Source: an uncultured beta proteobacterium (GTDB taxonomy: Bacteria; Pseudomonadota; Gammaproteobacteria; Burkholderiales; Burkholderiaceae_C). Taken from it: a DNA stretch of 43,000 nucleotides. The notes under the pieces were generated by a model that saw only the letters and a program-made list of their open reading frames with translations, was not told where the DNA came from and did no database searches. Position 1 is the first letter of the stretch, and each line of letters starts with the position of its first letter. Location of the stretch: the NCBI GenBank assembly GCA_903823025.1, contig CAIJRK010000029.1, positions 1 through 43,000 of the forward strand, in the 5' to 3' direction. Below are positions 28,387 to 35,334 of the stretch, one piece after another. The position numbers were made by a program, and so were the translations under genes.

Positions 28387-29238
28387 TTACGGCGTACCAA
28401 TCAGCACTTGGTAACCGCTTTGCTCGCGGATTTGTTGCGTGTAGCCCGCAAAGGCATCTTCTACTGAGCGCTCAGGGCGATCCAACTCATACCAAAACTT
28501 CACGCCGCCCGTATGCAGGCGGTATTTCAGGCGGGCCAAAATCTTGTAACCTTCACCATTTTTGAAAATACGCAGGCCCAAAGTAAACACTTTGGGAATC
28601 TCCAGCGCGCCGCCCACACCGGCGCTGGCGTTGATGGTCTCGGTGTAGGCGAGTTGGACTTGACCGTTTTGCAGGTGCTTGGCGCTGCTGAAATTAATGT
28701 CCGTCTTGGCTTGGAGTGTGCTGGCCACATCCAACAGCTTTGCACTGTCACCAGCCAGATCAACCAGGTTGTCTTCGACAAATTCCGCAAATTCGGTTTG
28801 CGTCATTGCGACTTTGTTTTTTGTCATCCAGTTCACGAATTCTGGCGTGTAATCGGCCTTGAATTCAGCGCGGTGGTCACGCCATCCGGCTTCGGCATAA
28901 CGGTGGTCATTGAAAATGGCAGTGATGGTGCGGGCGTCGGGGTTGGCGTAGATGTACGCACGATCTGGCATGGCTTGGTCAGCACAATAGGCCAACAGGC
29001 TGGGCACATCCTTGAGGTGAACGTGACCTCGTTTGCGGCTGGGCACGGGTTGAGCTTTTTCAACCAGGTCAGTGATGTCCTTGGCTGTGTAGCCTGGTGG
29101 TGTGATTAGATAGTGGTGGCCTTTGATGTCGCGCGGCTCATTAGCCACTGTGGCCAATGCCATCATCGTCGCCGCATTTTGCGTGGCATCGTGCGTGCTG
29201 CTTTTGACTGCCGCTGAAAATTGCTCTGCTGTGTTCAT
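28387..29238 (-). CDS. DUF2303 phage protein
   Basis: The 283-residue protein matches the DUF2303 family in length and pattern: HHYLITPPGYTAKDITDL near the start, GHVHLKDVPSLLAYC, AIFNDHRYAEAGWRDHRAEF, TQTEFAEFVEDNL, and the beta-rich end with YELDRPERSVEDAF. The function is unknown; the family is typical of phage recombination/replication operons next to recT-type genes. Its ATG overlaps the stop of the upstream gene by four bases. A gap of 80 bases precedes the ATPase gene. Confidence 0.88.
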   Translation of the reverse strand: MNTAEQFSAAVKSSTHDATQNAATMMALATVANEPRDIKGHHYLITPPGYTAKDITDLVEKAQPVPSRKRGHVHLKDVPSLLAYCADQAMPDRAYIYANPDARTITAIFNDHRYAEAGWRDHRAEFKADYTPEFVNWMTKNKVAMTQTEFAEFVEDNLVDLAGDSAKLLDVASTLQAKTDINFSSAKHLQNGQVQLAYTETINASAGVGGALEIPKVFTLGLRIFKNGEGYKILARLKYRLHTGGVKFWYELDRPERSVEDAFAGYTQQIREQSGYQVLIGTP

Positions 29239-29630
29239 TTTGCTTCCTTGAAAATCATGACGCCATCGGCATCGGGTTGGGTGAATTGTTCGGTGGCGGT
29301 ACGCAGGCCGCCGCGCTGGTCTTGGGCATCGCGCAGGTCAAGCGAGTGTTGCCGTGGGTGGTTGCGGGTCGGCTGTGCGTCGTCGGTGAGCCAGAAAAAG
29401 TCCTGTGGCTGCTCGGGCTTGGGTAGCTCAAGTTTTCGCTCGGCAATGATGGTGATCTTGTCCACCTCACCGCCGCCTTTGCTTGCGCTGGCGATCTTGA
29501 TCTTGAGTGTCATGCTGCCCGTGCGGCCAGTAGCTTTGACCGCTTGCAGCAGATCAGCGAGGTCACCAGTCAGCCCGGCGTGAGTCGAGCCGTCGTTGAG
29601 GTCTTGCAAAAATAGGTTGAAGGATTTCAT
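29235..29630 (-). CDS. small phage protein, partner of DUF2303
   Basis: I do not recognise a named family. The 131 residues begin KSFNLFLQDLNDGSTHAGLTGDL and include a beta-rich segment, GSMTLKIKIAS and KITIIAERKLELPKPE. Proteins of this kind often lie beside DUF2303 genes in phages. I choose ATG 29630, with GAG about six bases upstream; an in-frame TTG at 29648 would add six residues. The stop overlaps the DUF2303 start by four bases. Confidence 0.7.
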   Translation of the reverse strand: MKSFNLFLQDLNDGSTHAGLTGDLADLLQAVKATGRTGSMTLKIKIASASKGGGEVDKITIIAERKLELPKPEQPQDFFWLTDDAQPTRNHPRQHSLDLRDAQDQRGGLRTATEQFTQPDADGVMIFKEAK

Positions 29631-29665
29631 AGGGTTCTCGGGTTGCAAAAGTTTCTGTAAGACCG

Positions 29666-30760
29666 TTATTCCATGCTGGTGGTGCTACGTTCACGCCGGG
29701 TGCGGGCCGGTTGTGCGGGTTGTTCACCGGCTTCGGCCATTTCACGGGCTTGGATGTCGGCCAGATCAGCGGCAGAGGGTTCCCATGCTTGCGCGGCTTG
29801 CGCTTGCTGGACTGGTGCGATGGCTTGCTGTGTGGCTGCGGGCTGGGCTACGCTTTTCGCTACGGGCTGCACCTGCACCACGGGGGAGGGTTTGTTTTCA
29901 ACTTGAGGTTGATAAATTTCGCCTGTTTCTTGGTCGATGCCCGGGGCGTCATCAGGGAGCAAATTGAAGTCGCCTTCGATGATGGTGTCGGAGTGCTGGT
30001 CTTTTCCGGCTTCGGCCATGCCATCAAGTGCGGCGGCGGTCTGGAATTCGATGGACAGCGGCAAATACTTGGAGAGTCGGCGGATTACGGTCTTGCGACC
30101 CATTTCTGCGAAGTGATCTTTCCAGGGGCCGTAGGCGCCTTTGCTTTGCGTGCCCGCCATGATGGCCTGCACTTGTCGCACGCTCATGAACTCGAAGCAA
30201 TGGCCGCCGTCCTTGAGTTTTGCCACCGCGTAGAAACCGATGACCGCGCCTCGGTCGTCCATGCACGGGGTGTGGTTGAGCTTTTCGTCCAGGCCGTAGC
30301 AGAGTTCAAACTTGTCGTGCTCACAGACTTCATGGGCGGCGATGCTCACGATTTGACCGGAGCGCCGGGCGAGGTCGATGAAGCCTTTGTAGCCCACGAT
30401 GACTTGCACGCTGTTGACCCACCGCTCGCTGCCGTCGGGCATCTTGCGTTTGGTGTTGAAGGGCACCAGGTAGGCGTGGCCTAACACGGTGTTGGGTTCA
30501 AGTCCCATTTGGGCGCATTGGCCAATGGCACCCACCAGACTGGCGACGTCACATTTAGCGAGCGCGGGGGTGGTGGTAGCCGCAATTTGTGCGACTTTGA
30601 GCAGGCGCTCAATGCTCAATGTCTTGGGCAGCATCTTGGCGAGTTCGCCCTTTTTCTGTTCCAGCAAGTAGGCGATTTGCTCACGGGGCTTCATGTCGGC
30701 CAGCGGGCGGGCGGGCGCTTGGGAGGCGCTGCGAAGTTCTGCAATGTTGGAGGTTGCCAT
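29666..30760 (-). CDS. recT: RecT-family single-strand annealing protein
   Basis: RecT-type proteins anneal complementary single strands in phage homologous recombination. The 364-residue protein has the RecT core (about residues 25-250): SIERLLKVAQIAATTTPALAKC, GLEPNTVLGHAYLVPF, VQVIVGYKGFIDLARRSG and PWKDHFAEMGRKTVIRRLSKYLP. The last 110 residues are Gln/Ala/Pro rich and probably disordered, longer than in classical RecT. It is expressed together with the nuclease 42 bases upstream, forming an exonuclease-annealase pair. Confidence 0.94.
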   Translation of the reverse strand: MATSNIAELRSASQAPARPLADMKPREQIAYLLEQKKGELAKMLPKTLSIERLLKVAQIAATTTPALAKCDVASLVGAIGQCAQMGLEPNTVLGHAYLVPFNTKRKMPDGSERWVNSVQVIVGYKGFIDLARRSGQIVSIAAHEVCEHDKFELCYGLDEKLNHTPCMDDRGAVIGFYAVAKLKDGGHCFEFMSVRQVQAIMAGTQSKGAYGPWKDHFAEMGRKTVIRRLSKYLPLSIEFQTAAALDGMAEAGKDQHSDTIIEGDFNLLPDDAPGIDQETGEIYQPQVENKPSPVVQVQPVAKSVAQPAATQQAIAPVQQAQAAQAWEPSAADLADIQAREMAEAGEQPAQPARTRRERSTTSME

Positions 30761-30802
30761 TTTTATTCCTTGGGTTATGACGGTTTGTGACGGGTAAATG
30801 AA

Positions 30803-31606
30803 TCAGGCTTTGAACTGGCACTGGCTGTGCGCCGGGCAGTATTTTTGAGAGCAGAGAACGCTTTTACTGTTGCCGTAGAACGCGCCGCTGTGGATCAACC
30901 GTCCAGCGTGTTCCAGTAAGCCTGGGGCTTCTTCGGTGCCGATCAGGGCGGCGCGGGCGTTGAGGACTTCGCCAAAACCGACACGCTGGGTGGCGGTGGT
31001 CTTGCCGGTGTTCATGCCAACAATTTGCGCGGGGGCGGTGATGCTCAGGCCCAGGGCGTTTTCAGCCAGCAGCTCGTAAACGCCCAGTTGCACGGCGTGG
31101 CCTTGGGTGTTGGCAATGCCGTCAGCGCCCACAGCCCGGCCACCCGTTTTAAGGTCAACGATGCCAAGACAGCCATCCGCAGTTTTGCGCACGCGGTCGG
31201 TGGTGCCGGTGAGCGCAATGCCCAAGTCGGGCAACTCCAGCTTTTCACAGCGCACTTCGACGCCGGTGTAGATTTGTGTCGGCGCAATGTCGGCGCAATA
31301 GCGACTGTGCAGGGCAAGTGCGATGCGTTCAGCATCGTTAGGCAACGTGTCGCCCCAGTCCACCTCCTCCTCTGGTCGATGAATGGTGTCAACGAGTGCG
31401 CCAGCGGCGTCGTCGGCGGTGACGGGTGTGGCACCGGACAAACGGCTACTGTCAAACACGGCAGTGCCCGCGTGTACGGCGGTGCCAAGTTGAGCCGGGG
31501 CGCTGCGGGGGCTGCGCAGGCCGTCGATGTGTTTGGCGCTCCAGCGGCGGGGACAATCGAAAAGTTCAGCTAGGCTGGAGGCCCGGATGTTGACGAGTGT
31601 TTTCAT
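30803..31606 (-). CDS. PD-(D/E)XK nuclease with probable Fe-S cluster, exonuclease partner of RecT
   Basis: This 267-residue protein resembles Cas4/AddB-like nucleases. GTAVHAG supplies the first active-site histidine region and GTTDRV...GIVDLKTGG the D...D-x-K core. Four cysteines are placed as in Fe-S nucleases: Cys18 in FDCPRRW and Cys252, Cys257, Cys263 at the C-terminus. It probably resects double-strand ends to feed RecT. I choose ATG 31606 because GAGGA lies seven bases upstream; a longer frame from a TTG at 31669 exists but adds an atypical N-terminus. Confidence 0.88.
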   Translation of the reverse strand: MKTLVNIRASSLAELFDCPRRWSAKHIDGLRSPRSAPAQLGTAVHAGTAVFDSSRLSGATPVTADDAAGALVDTIHRPEEEVDWGDTLPNDAERIALALHSRYCADIAPTQIYTGVEVRCEKLELPDLGIALTGTTDRVRKTADGCLGIVDLKTGGRAVGADGIANTQGHAVQLGVYELLAENALGLSITAPAQIVGMNTGKTTATQRVGFGEVLNARAALIGTEEAPGLLEHAGRLIHSGAFYGNSKSVLCSQKYCPAHSQCQFKA

Positions 31607-31700
31607 TTGAAAGTCCTCGTAGCCGACTCGAAAGCGCATTTGGCAGCGCGCAAGCGACCTGAGCCACAACGGCGGAAGAATTTGTAGAGGCGGAAATAAA

Positions 31701-31988
31701 TCATGAAATCACCTGCACATCTACTTTGCCGCTACTCAAACCAAGGTGGTCCAGTGCATCAATGGCGGCATCAACCGAGTGTTTGAAAATCGCGCTATGG
31801 GACTGAACGCCAGCGTTGGTTGTGATCGTGGTGCGAAGCTTCACGAGGGCAATTGGGTGGTGGTCTGTGCAGCTTGAGTGGCCGCTGTTGCCGGGGCCGG
31901 TGGCTTGGCCGCACTGCGAGCAGTAGGTCTGGGCAAATCGGGGTGCAGTTGCGGGCCGGGCAATGAGGGGTTGCAGTGCGGCGTTCAT
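31701..31988 (-). CDS. small phage protein with a zinc-ribbon-like CxxC
   Basis: The 95-residue protein has CSQCGQATGPGNSGHSSC followed by TDHH in its first half, a possible zinc-binding site, and a helical second half (HSVDAAIDALDHLGLSSGKV). No family is recognised. The ATG overlaps the stop of the gene upstream by four bases, and 94 bases follow before the nuclease start, so it belongs to the leftward early operon. Confidence 0.65.
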   Translation of the reverse strand: MNAALQPLIARPATAPRFAQTYCSQCGQATGPGNSGHSSCTDHHPIALVKLRTTITTNAGVQSHSAIFKHSVDAAIDALDHLGLSSGKVDVQVIS

Positions 31989-32416
31989 GCGACCACCACC
32001 ACGTTCATGCGGGCATAAGTTGCAGCCATGCGTTTGACCAGGTTCAGTGCCTGGGGACGGATGTCTGCACCGCGTGCGGCGTCGGCCAGCAGTTGCAGCA
32101 GGTCGTCGTAGTCCGGGCCGTTGGTGTAGTCGAGCGACTCAAACATGACTTCGCCCACGGTTTGATAGCGGCTGAATTTGTTTGATGCGCCTTTGCTGTA
32201 GTCATCGACCATGGGGGCAAATTTGGCGGGCAGTTTGACGTCGCGCAGCGCGTCGTGAATGAAGTCGGTGCGCATCTCTTCTTTGCGTTCTTCTTGGGCG
32301 CCGTCGCACTGAGTGCAACCCGGATGGTTGGGGTCGCGGCAGTTTGGGTTTGCCGCGAGGTTTTGCGCGGCGTGGTGGGCGCTTGTGACTGCGGCGGCCA
32401 GTTCTTGAGTTTCCAT
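31985..32416 (-). CDS. first gene of the leftward early operon, unknown function
   Basis: The 143-residue protein has a Cys cluster (NCRDPNHPGCTQC), an acidic middle with VDDYSKGASNKFSRYQTVGEVMFESLDY, and a helical end. I do not recognise a family. The ATG at 32416 has AGGAGA seven bases upstream, a strong site, so I reject the longer open frame to 32587. It follows the early promoter at 32553-32581 by about 130 bases and is likely the first product of lytic induction in this direction. Confidence 0.7.
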   Translation of the reverse strand: METQELAAAVTSAHHAAQNLAANPNCRDPNHPGCTQCDGAQEERKEEMRTDFIHDALRDVKLPAKFAPMVDDYSKGASNKFSRYQTVGEVMFESLDYTNGPDYDDLLQLLADAARGADIRPQALNLVKRMAATYARMNVVVVA

Positions 32417-32460
32417 TGCTCTCTCTCCTGTGTTGATTAACTTCCCGCCAAAACAGCTTC

Positions 32461-32473
32461 GGAACAAAGTTCC
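32461..32473 (-). promoter_or_regulatory. hairpin in the leader of the leftward operon
   Basis: GGAAC and GTTCC enclose a three-base loop. A bulged outer TTC/GAA pairing can extend the stem. A second GC-rich stem (GCCCC/GGGGC) lies nearer the promoter, around 32500-32520. The position in a 130-base leader suggests translation control or antitermination, but no protein for that is identified. Confidence 0.3.
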
Positions 32474-32552
32474 TGAACCCCCGTCAGCGTCCATTCGGCG
32501 CGCCCCGGTATCGCTGGGGCTGGGTTGTTTCGCTGTTTTATGCGATGGGTGA

Positions 32553-32595
32553 ATTAAACCATTTGGTTTAAATGTTGTCAACACCAAATGGTTAT
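32553..32595 (-). promoter_or_regulatory. leftward early promoter (PL-like) with two operators
   Basis: On the minus strand TTGACA (32581-32576), a 17-base spacer and TTTAAT (32558-32553) form a strong sigma-70 promoter. The spacer and -10 contain an 18-base near-palindrome, TTAAACCATTTGGTTTAA (32554-32571). A second imperfect copy, ACCAAATGGTT (32583-32593), lies just upstream of the -35, about 25 bases centre to centre. The same module recurs at 37487-37519 in front of the Cro-like gene, so one regulator probably controls both. It should drive the operon from 32416 down to the integrase. Confidence 0.75.
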
Positions 32596-32623
32596 GTTTA
32601 TTTAAAAAACATTAAATAATTTA

Positions 32624-32638
32624 CTTTTGCAGCAAAAG
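32624..32638. repeat. 15-bp palindrome, left copy flanking higBA
   Basis: CTTTTGC-A-GCAAAAG is a perfect 7-bp inverted repeat with one central base. An almost identical copy with central T lies at 33436-33450 on the other side of higBA; both are followed by A. Confidence 0.6.
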
Positions 32639-32669
32639 ACTGGCGAGGGTTGGGGTGCAATGGCCTACA

Positions 32670-32689
32670 TCCCACGGTGGGACTACAAT
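32670..32689 (+). promoter_or_regulatory. higBA promoter and likely HigA operator
   Basis: TCCCAC-G-GTGGGA (32670-32682) is a perfect palindrome immediately before TACAAT (32684-32689), a good -10 box. The -35 region is weak. The palindrome overlaps the promoter, as expected for autorepression by the antitoxin. The -10 box ends six bases before the higB ATG, so the transcript may be leaderless or nearly so. Confidence 0.5.
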
Positions 32690-32695
32690 TTGCAC

Positions 32696-33007
32696 ATGCG
32701 CATTATTTCCATCCCTGCACTCAAGGCCTTCTGGGATCAACCCGAGTACGCCGATGCACAAGTCCCTTTATTGGCTTGGTTGGACGTGGCCACCAAGGCC
32801 GCATGGCAGCAACCGGCAGACATCAAGGCGCAATTTGGCAATGCCAGTGTGCTTAAAAATCGCCGCGTGGTGTTCAACATCAAGGGCAATGACTACCGCT
32901 TGGTCGTGGCTGTGGCCTACCGCTTTCAGGCGCTGTACATCAAGTTTGTGGGCACCCATGCCCAATACGACGCAATTTGCGCCGAAACCGTGGAGCAATT
33001 TCGATGA
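32696..33007 (+). CDS. higB: HigB-type mRNA interferase toxin
   Basis: HigB toxins cleave mRNA on the ribosome. The 103-residue protein begins RIISIPALKAFWDQPEYADAQ and contains the family core WQQPADIKAQFGNASVLKN-RRVVFNIKGNDYRLVV and YIKFVGTHAQYDAI. This is the host-inhibition-of-growth HigB fold class (RelE superfamily), of normal length. I choose the ATG at 32696, which gives the family N-terminus; the frame is open further upstream. Its stop overlaps the higA start by four bases. Confidence 0.93.
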   Translation: MRIISIPALKAFWDQPEYADAQVPLLAWLDVATKAAWQQPADIKAQFGNASVLKNRRVVFNIKGNDYRLVVAVAYRFQALYIKFVGTHAQYDAICAETVEQFR

Positions 33008-33411
33008 AAAAACCTACCCTGACCGTTCGTCCCATCCGCAATGACGCAGACTACCGGGCTGCACTGAAACTGGCTGAAGCCTACTTTGACGCCCCAGAGG
33101 AGCCAGACCCCCAAAGTGAGGAGGGCGCACATTTTGAGGCCCTCGTTACGCTGATTCAAGCCTATGAGGCTCGGCATTACCCCGTCACCTCCTTGTCAGA
33201 CCCGATTGAGGCGATTAAATTTCGCATGGAGCAGGCGGGCCTGAGCATCAAGGATTTGGAGCCTATGATTGGCAAAAGCAACCGGGTCTATGAGGTGCTG
33301 GGGCGCAAGCGCAAGCTCACCCTGCCCATGATTCGCCGCTTGCACAAAGGCCTTGGCATACCGGCTGAGGTACTGATCGCTGACGATGAGCGATATGCTT
33401 TGGCTGCGTAA
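33004..33411 (+). CDS. higA: HigA-type antitoxin with helix-turn-helix
   Basis: The 135-residue protein neutralises HigB and represses the operon. The N-terminal half (about residues 1-70) is acidic and helical, with YRAALKLAEAYFDAPEEP. The C-terminal half is an Xre-type helix-turn-helix: IEAIKFRMEQAGLSIKDLEPMIGKSNRVYEVLGRKRKLTLPMIRRLHKGLGIP. This is the usual layout for HigB_toxin partners. The ATGA overlap with higB gives coupled translation, with the toxin gene first, typical of higBA. Confidence 0.93.
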   Translation: MKKPTLTVRPIRNDADYRAALKLAEAYFDAPEEPDPQSEEGAHFEALVTLIQAYEARHYPVTSLSDPIEAIKFRMEQAGLSIKDLEPMIGKSNRVYEVLGRKRKLTLPMIRRLHKGLGIPAEVLIADDERYALAA

Positions 33412-33417
33412 AAAAGA

Positions 33418-33440
33418 CCGCGTGACGCGGGAATTCTTTT
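33418..33440. terminator. bidirectional hairpin after higA
   Basis: CCGCG-TGA-CGCGG is a GC-rich hairpin seven bases after the higA stop. Downstream on the plus strand comes GAATTCTTTT; on the minus strand it is followed by TCTTTTTT, a better T run. It can therefore stop transcription from both sides. Confidence 0.6.
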
Positions 33441-33450
33441 GCTGCAAAAG
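33436..33450. repeat. 15-bp palindrome, right copy flanking higBA
   Basis: CTTTTGC-T-GCAAAAG matches the left copy at 32624-32638 except for the central base. The two enclose higBA with its promoter and terminator. Confidence 0.6.
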
Positions 33451-33504
33451 ATTTTAGGCGTGGCCGGACCAGTGGAATCCTGCGCCAACGAACTCACCAG
33501 GCGT

Positions 33505-33529
33505 AAAAAAACCGCCTCGGTGGGCGGTT
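33505..33529 (-). terminator. intrinsic terminator of the SDH-type protease gene
   Basis: On the minus strand CCGCC, a six-base loop and GGCGG are followed directly by seven T. It lies 34 bases after the protease stop codon and is a textbook intrinsic terminator. Confidence 0.8.
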
Positions 33530-33562
33530 GGCGGTTAGGTGGCGAGCGACAAGAGTTTGAAT

Positions 33563-34555
33563 TTATCTGGGTTTGGCTCTCTTACTTTGGAGTGTGTCGG
33601 ATTGTGGGTAGATTGATTTAGTCGCATCTGCATAGCTCTCTGAGCTTGATCCCGCATCCTCGCTACTTCCATTGTTTTGTTGCTCGCCGCCTGGAGGGCC
33701 ATCAGGACTTCCTGAGGCATTTGGTGTGTCGATTTCATTGGCTTCTCCTTTGGATGGTCCATAGTTAAACAATTCAACTTCAGGCTCAGAAGAATCTATA
33801 TTCTTCATCATCTGAGCACGGATACCTTGGCTGTACTGTGCCATAACTCCTTCGGGACATGCAACATCAATAAAGATGGATTTTGCCTCTTTTCTATCAA
33901 TTACGAACCCATGAGAAGGGTAACCACTTACAAGTTTTTGCATTCCTCCCTCTCTTAGATTGAGGCTTTTTTCGTTCAATCGAAATCCGTAGGCAAAAGC
34001 AATCTCAGTCGCTCGTTGCATTTCCGCCAACTTTATAGGGTCTATTTGGGCGGATATTGGATTAAATAAGCCAAGTGTTAAGTTGACCGATATATCTGAA
34101 GCTACACGAGTCGAGAGACCATGATCGCGGGTTAGCTCAACCAAATATTGCTTAAACGCAAGTAATGTTTGGGCTTGCAAATAATTTACTGCTTGGAAAA
34201 TGTCCAATCCTGAATTTCTACCATTTAGCTCATCGCCTTTCTTAATCTGAATGTCAAGAGGGCCAAGTTCGCTCATATCATCGAGATACAGTTTTTTTGC
34301 TCCAGTCAAAATCAATGTACCCGCACTTTTGCAGTATCGCGGTACAAGTGCATCAAAACTGCCATAGGCACTTTGTAATGCTCTCGCAATTCTGAACCCG
34401 GCGTGAGGGTCTCCGCCTGGAGTTGCCAGAACCAATAATACTTCCGCAGCTTTACGCGTACTCAGAACATTGCAAACTGACTCATACCCCCGCCTATTTA
34501 TTTCGCCAGAATAGGTAACTACATCCAAAATTCCATTCACGTATTTCACTCCCAT
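33563..34555 (-). CDS. ClpP-fold serine protease of the SDH/SppA-like type
   Basis: The 330-residue protein matches the serine dehydrogenase proteinase (SDH_sah) family. LVLATPGGDPHAGFRIARAL precedes VPRYCKSAGTLILTGA, with Ser77 as likely nucleophile, then LYLDDMSELGPLDIQI, as in ClpP/SppA-fold enzymes. After about residue 270 comes a low-complexity acidic, Ser/Gly/Asn-rich tail. There is no signal peptide, so it is probably cytoplasmic. Base composition looks clearly more AT rich than the neighbouring phage genes, suggesting separate acquisition. It has its own terminator. The start is uncertain: ATG 34555 lacks a ribosome-binding site, while GTG 34540 has GGGAG eight bases upstream. Role unknown; an anti-phage or host-modifying role is plausible inference. 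Confidence 0.82.
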   Translation of the reverse strand: MGVKYVNGILDVVTYSGEINRRGYESVCNVLSTRKAAEVLLVLATPGGDPHAGFRIARALQSAYGSFDALVPRYCKSAGTLILTGAKKLYLDDMSELGPLDIQIKKGDELNGRNSGLDIFQAVNYLQAQTLLAFKQYLVELTRDHGLSTRVASDISVNLTLGLFNPISAQIDPIKLAEMQRATEIAFAYGFRLNEKSLNLREGGMQKLVSGYPSHGFVIDRKEAKSIFIDVACPEGVMAQYSQGIRAQMMKNIDSSEPEVELFNYGPSKGEANEIDTPNASGSPDGPPGGEQQNNGSSEDAGSSSESYADATKSIYPQSDTLQSKRAKPR

Positions 34556-34677
34556 TTATTTATATTTATCACAAGTTCAGAAACATCTTTGCGATCTCAC
34601 TCGCTCAGCCCGCTAACACCCACCATAGTTCTTCCCCCCACTGGCGGTGATCGTGTAAGTGCCGCCACGCGGTCCGG

Positions 34678-34697
34678 TAAAACCGCCTTGGCGGTTG
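34678..34697 (-). terminator. intrinsic terminator of the DUF2335 gene
   Basis: On the minus strand AACCGCC and GGCGGTT form a perfect stem with a short AA loop, running into TTTTA, nine bases after the DUF2335 stop. The 150-base gap 34556-34705 otherwise holds only the AT-rich upstream region of the protease gene, where I expect its promoter. Confidence 0.65.
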
Positions 34698-34705
34698 CCG
34701 GGGCT

Positions 34706-35074
34706 TTATTTACGACTGAATAACTTTCCTGCCAAGGCTGTAATAGGCAGTCCAACTAAGGCAATGCTGACCGCCCAGTGCGCGCCAATATAGGCGGTGT
34801 AGGTTGCCCCAGCAACACAACTCAGTGCAATGATGGCACCCATCCAATGACCACGCCTGAAATCACTCGTTGCAGCATGGAGTTCTTTTGTTTCGTGTGC
34901 AATTCGATGGGCTTGCTCCTGCTCAACCATGACCATGATGCGCTCGGCGCCATTGGGGATGATGTCGTTGAACTGAGCGAGTGCGCCTGGGGGTGGAAGC
35001 GGCCCACTCCATTGGGCTGACATCATTTGGGCATCAGGCTTTGTTGGTGCTGTTTGTTTTTTTACTGCGTTCAC
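34706..35074 (-). CDS. DUF2335 predicted membrane protein
   Basis: The family segment GPLPPPGALAQFNDIIPNGAERIMVMVEQEQAHR (about residues 24-57) is followed by a charged helix and two membrane segments (about 77-112, GAIIALSCVAGATYTAYIG and VSIALVGLPITALAG), ending in a basic tail. This agrees with DUF2335 in length and order. The function is unknown; the family is widespread in prophages and their hosts. The start is unclear: GTG 35074 (used here) or TTG 35080 would overlap the upstream small gene by 41-47 bases, and ATG 35026 would avoid the overlap but shorten the protein by 16 residues. Confidence 0.78.
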   Translation of the reverse strand: MNAVKKQTAPTKPDAQMMSAQWSGPLPPPGALAQFNDIIPNGAERIMVMVEQEQAHRIAHETKELHAATSDFRRGHWMGAIIALSCVAGATYTAYIGAHWAVSIALVGLPITALAGKLFSRK

Positions 35075-35237
35075 GAGCAATTACTGCATTAAAGGAGCCG
35101 CCAACTCTGGCGACATCGCCGCGAATACGCTGTAAATCAGAGGTTTGCAGTTGTGGGTAGCGGGGTGAGTGCGCAATGCACGCTGGTGCAGCTAAACCGG
35201 CAAAAATTCCGGCCAACAGTGCTTTTGCATGTTTCAT
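35034..35237 (-). CDS. small exported protein upstream of DUF2335
   Basis: The 67-residue protein starts with a signal-peptide-like segment (KHAKALLAGIFAGLAAPACIA) and continues as a short hydrophilic helix (RYPQLQTSDLQRIRGDVARVGGSFNAVIARERSKK). The ATG has GGAGA six bases upstream, a strong site. Its 3' end overlaps the DUF2335 frame, so the two are probably cotranslated. A TATAAT lies 35 bases upstream. The cysteine in APAC is not a clear lipobox. Function unknown; a membrane or periplasmic superinfection-exclusion role is possible but speculative. Confidence 0.65.
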   Translation of the reverse strand: MKHAKALLAGIFAGLAAPACIAHSPRYPQLQTSDLQRIRGDVARVGGSFNAVIARERSKKTNSTNKA

Positions 35238-35272
35238 TTTTTATCTCCAAGCTTGTTGAAGCAATGCTTTTG

Positions 35273-35278
35273 ATTATA
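35273..35278 (-). promoter_or_regulatory. candidate -10 box for the small exported protein / DUF2335 pair
   Basis: TATAAT on the minus strand lies 35 bases before the ATG at 35237. A convincing -35 is not visible. A CACCCC/GGGGTG hairpin at about 35305-35325 lies between this box and the DUF3037 stop and may separate the two units. Confidence 0.4.
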
Positions 35279-35334
35279 TACAGGTGCGCTTAAACGCCAG
35301 CACCACACCCCTAGAACTCGGGGTGATCTATAAA

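Noticed and set aside
29711..30484. Plus-strand open frame of about 257 codons opposite recT
   Set aside because: recT is unmistakable on the other strand; the antisense frame is a result of codon bias in a GC-rich gene.
32417..32587. Longer start (up to 32587) for the first gene of the leftward operon
   Set aside because: It would run across the operator and early promoter; the ATG at 32416 has a strong ribosome-binding site.
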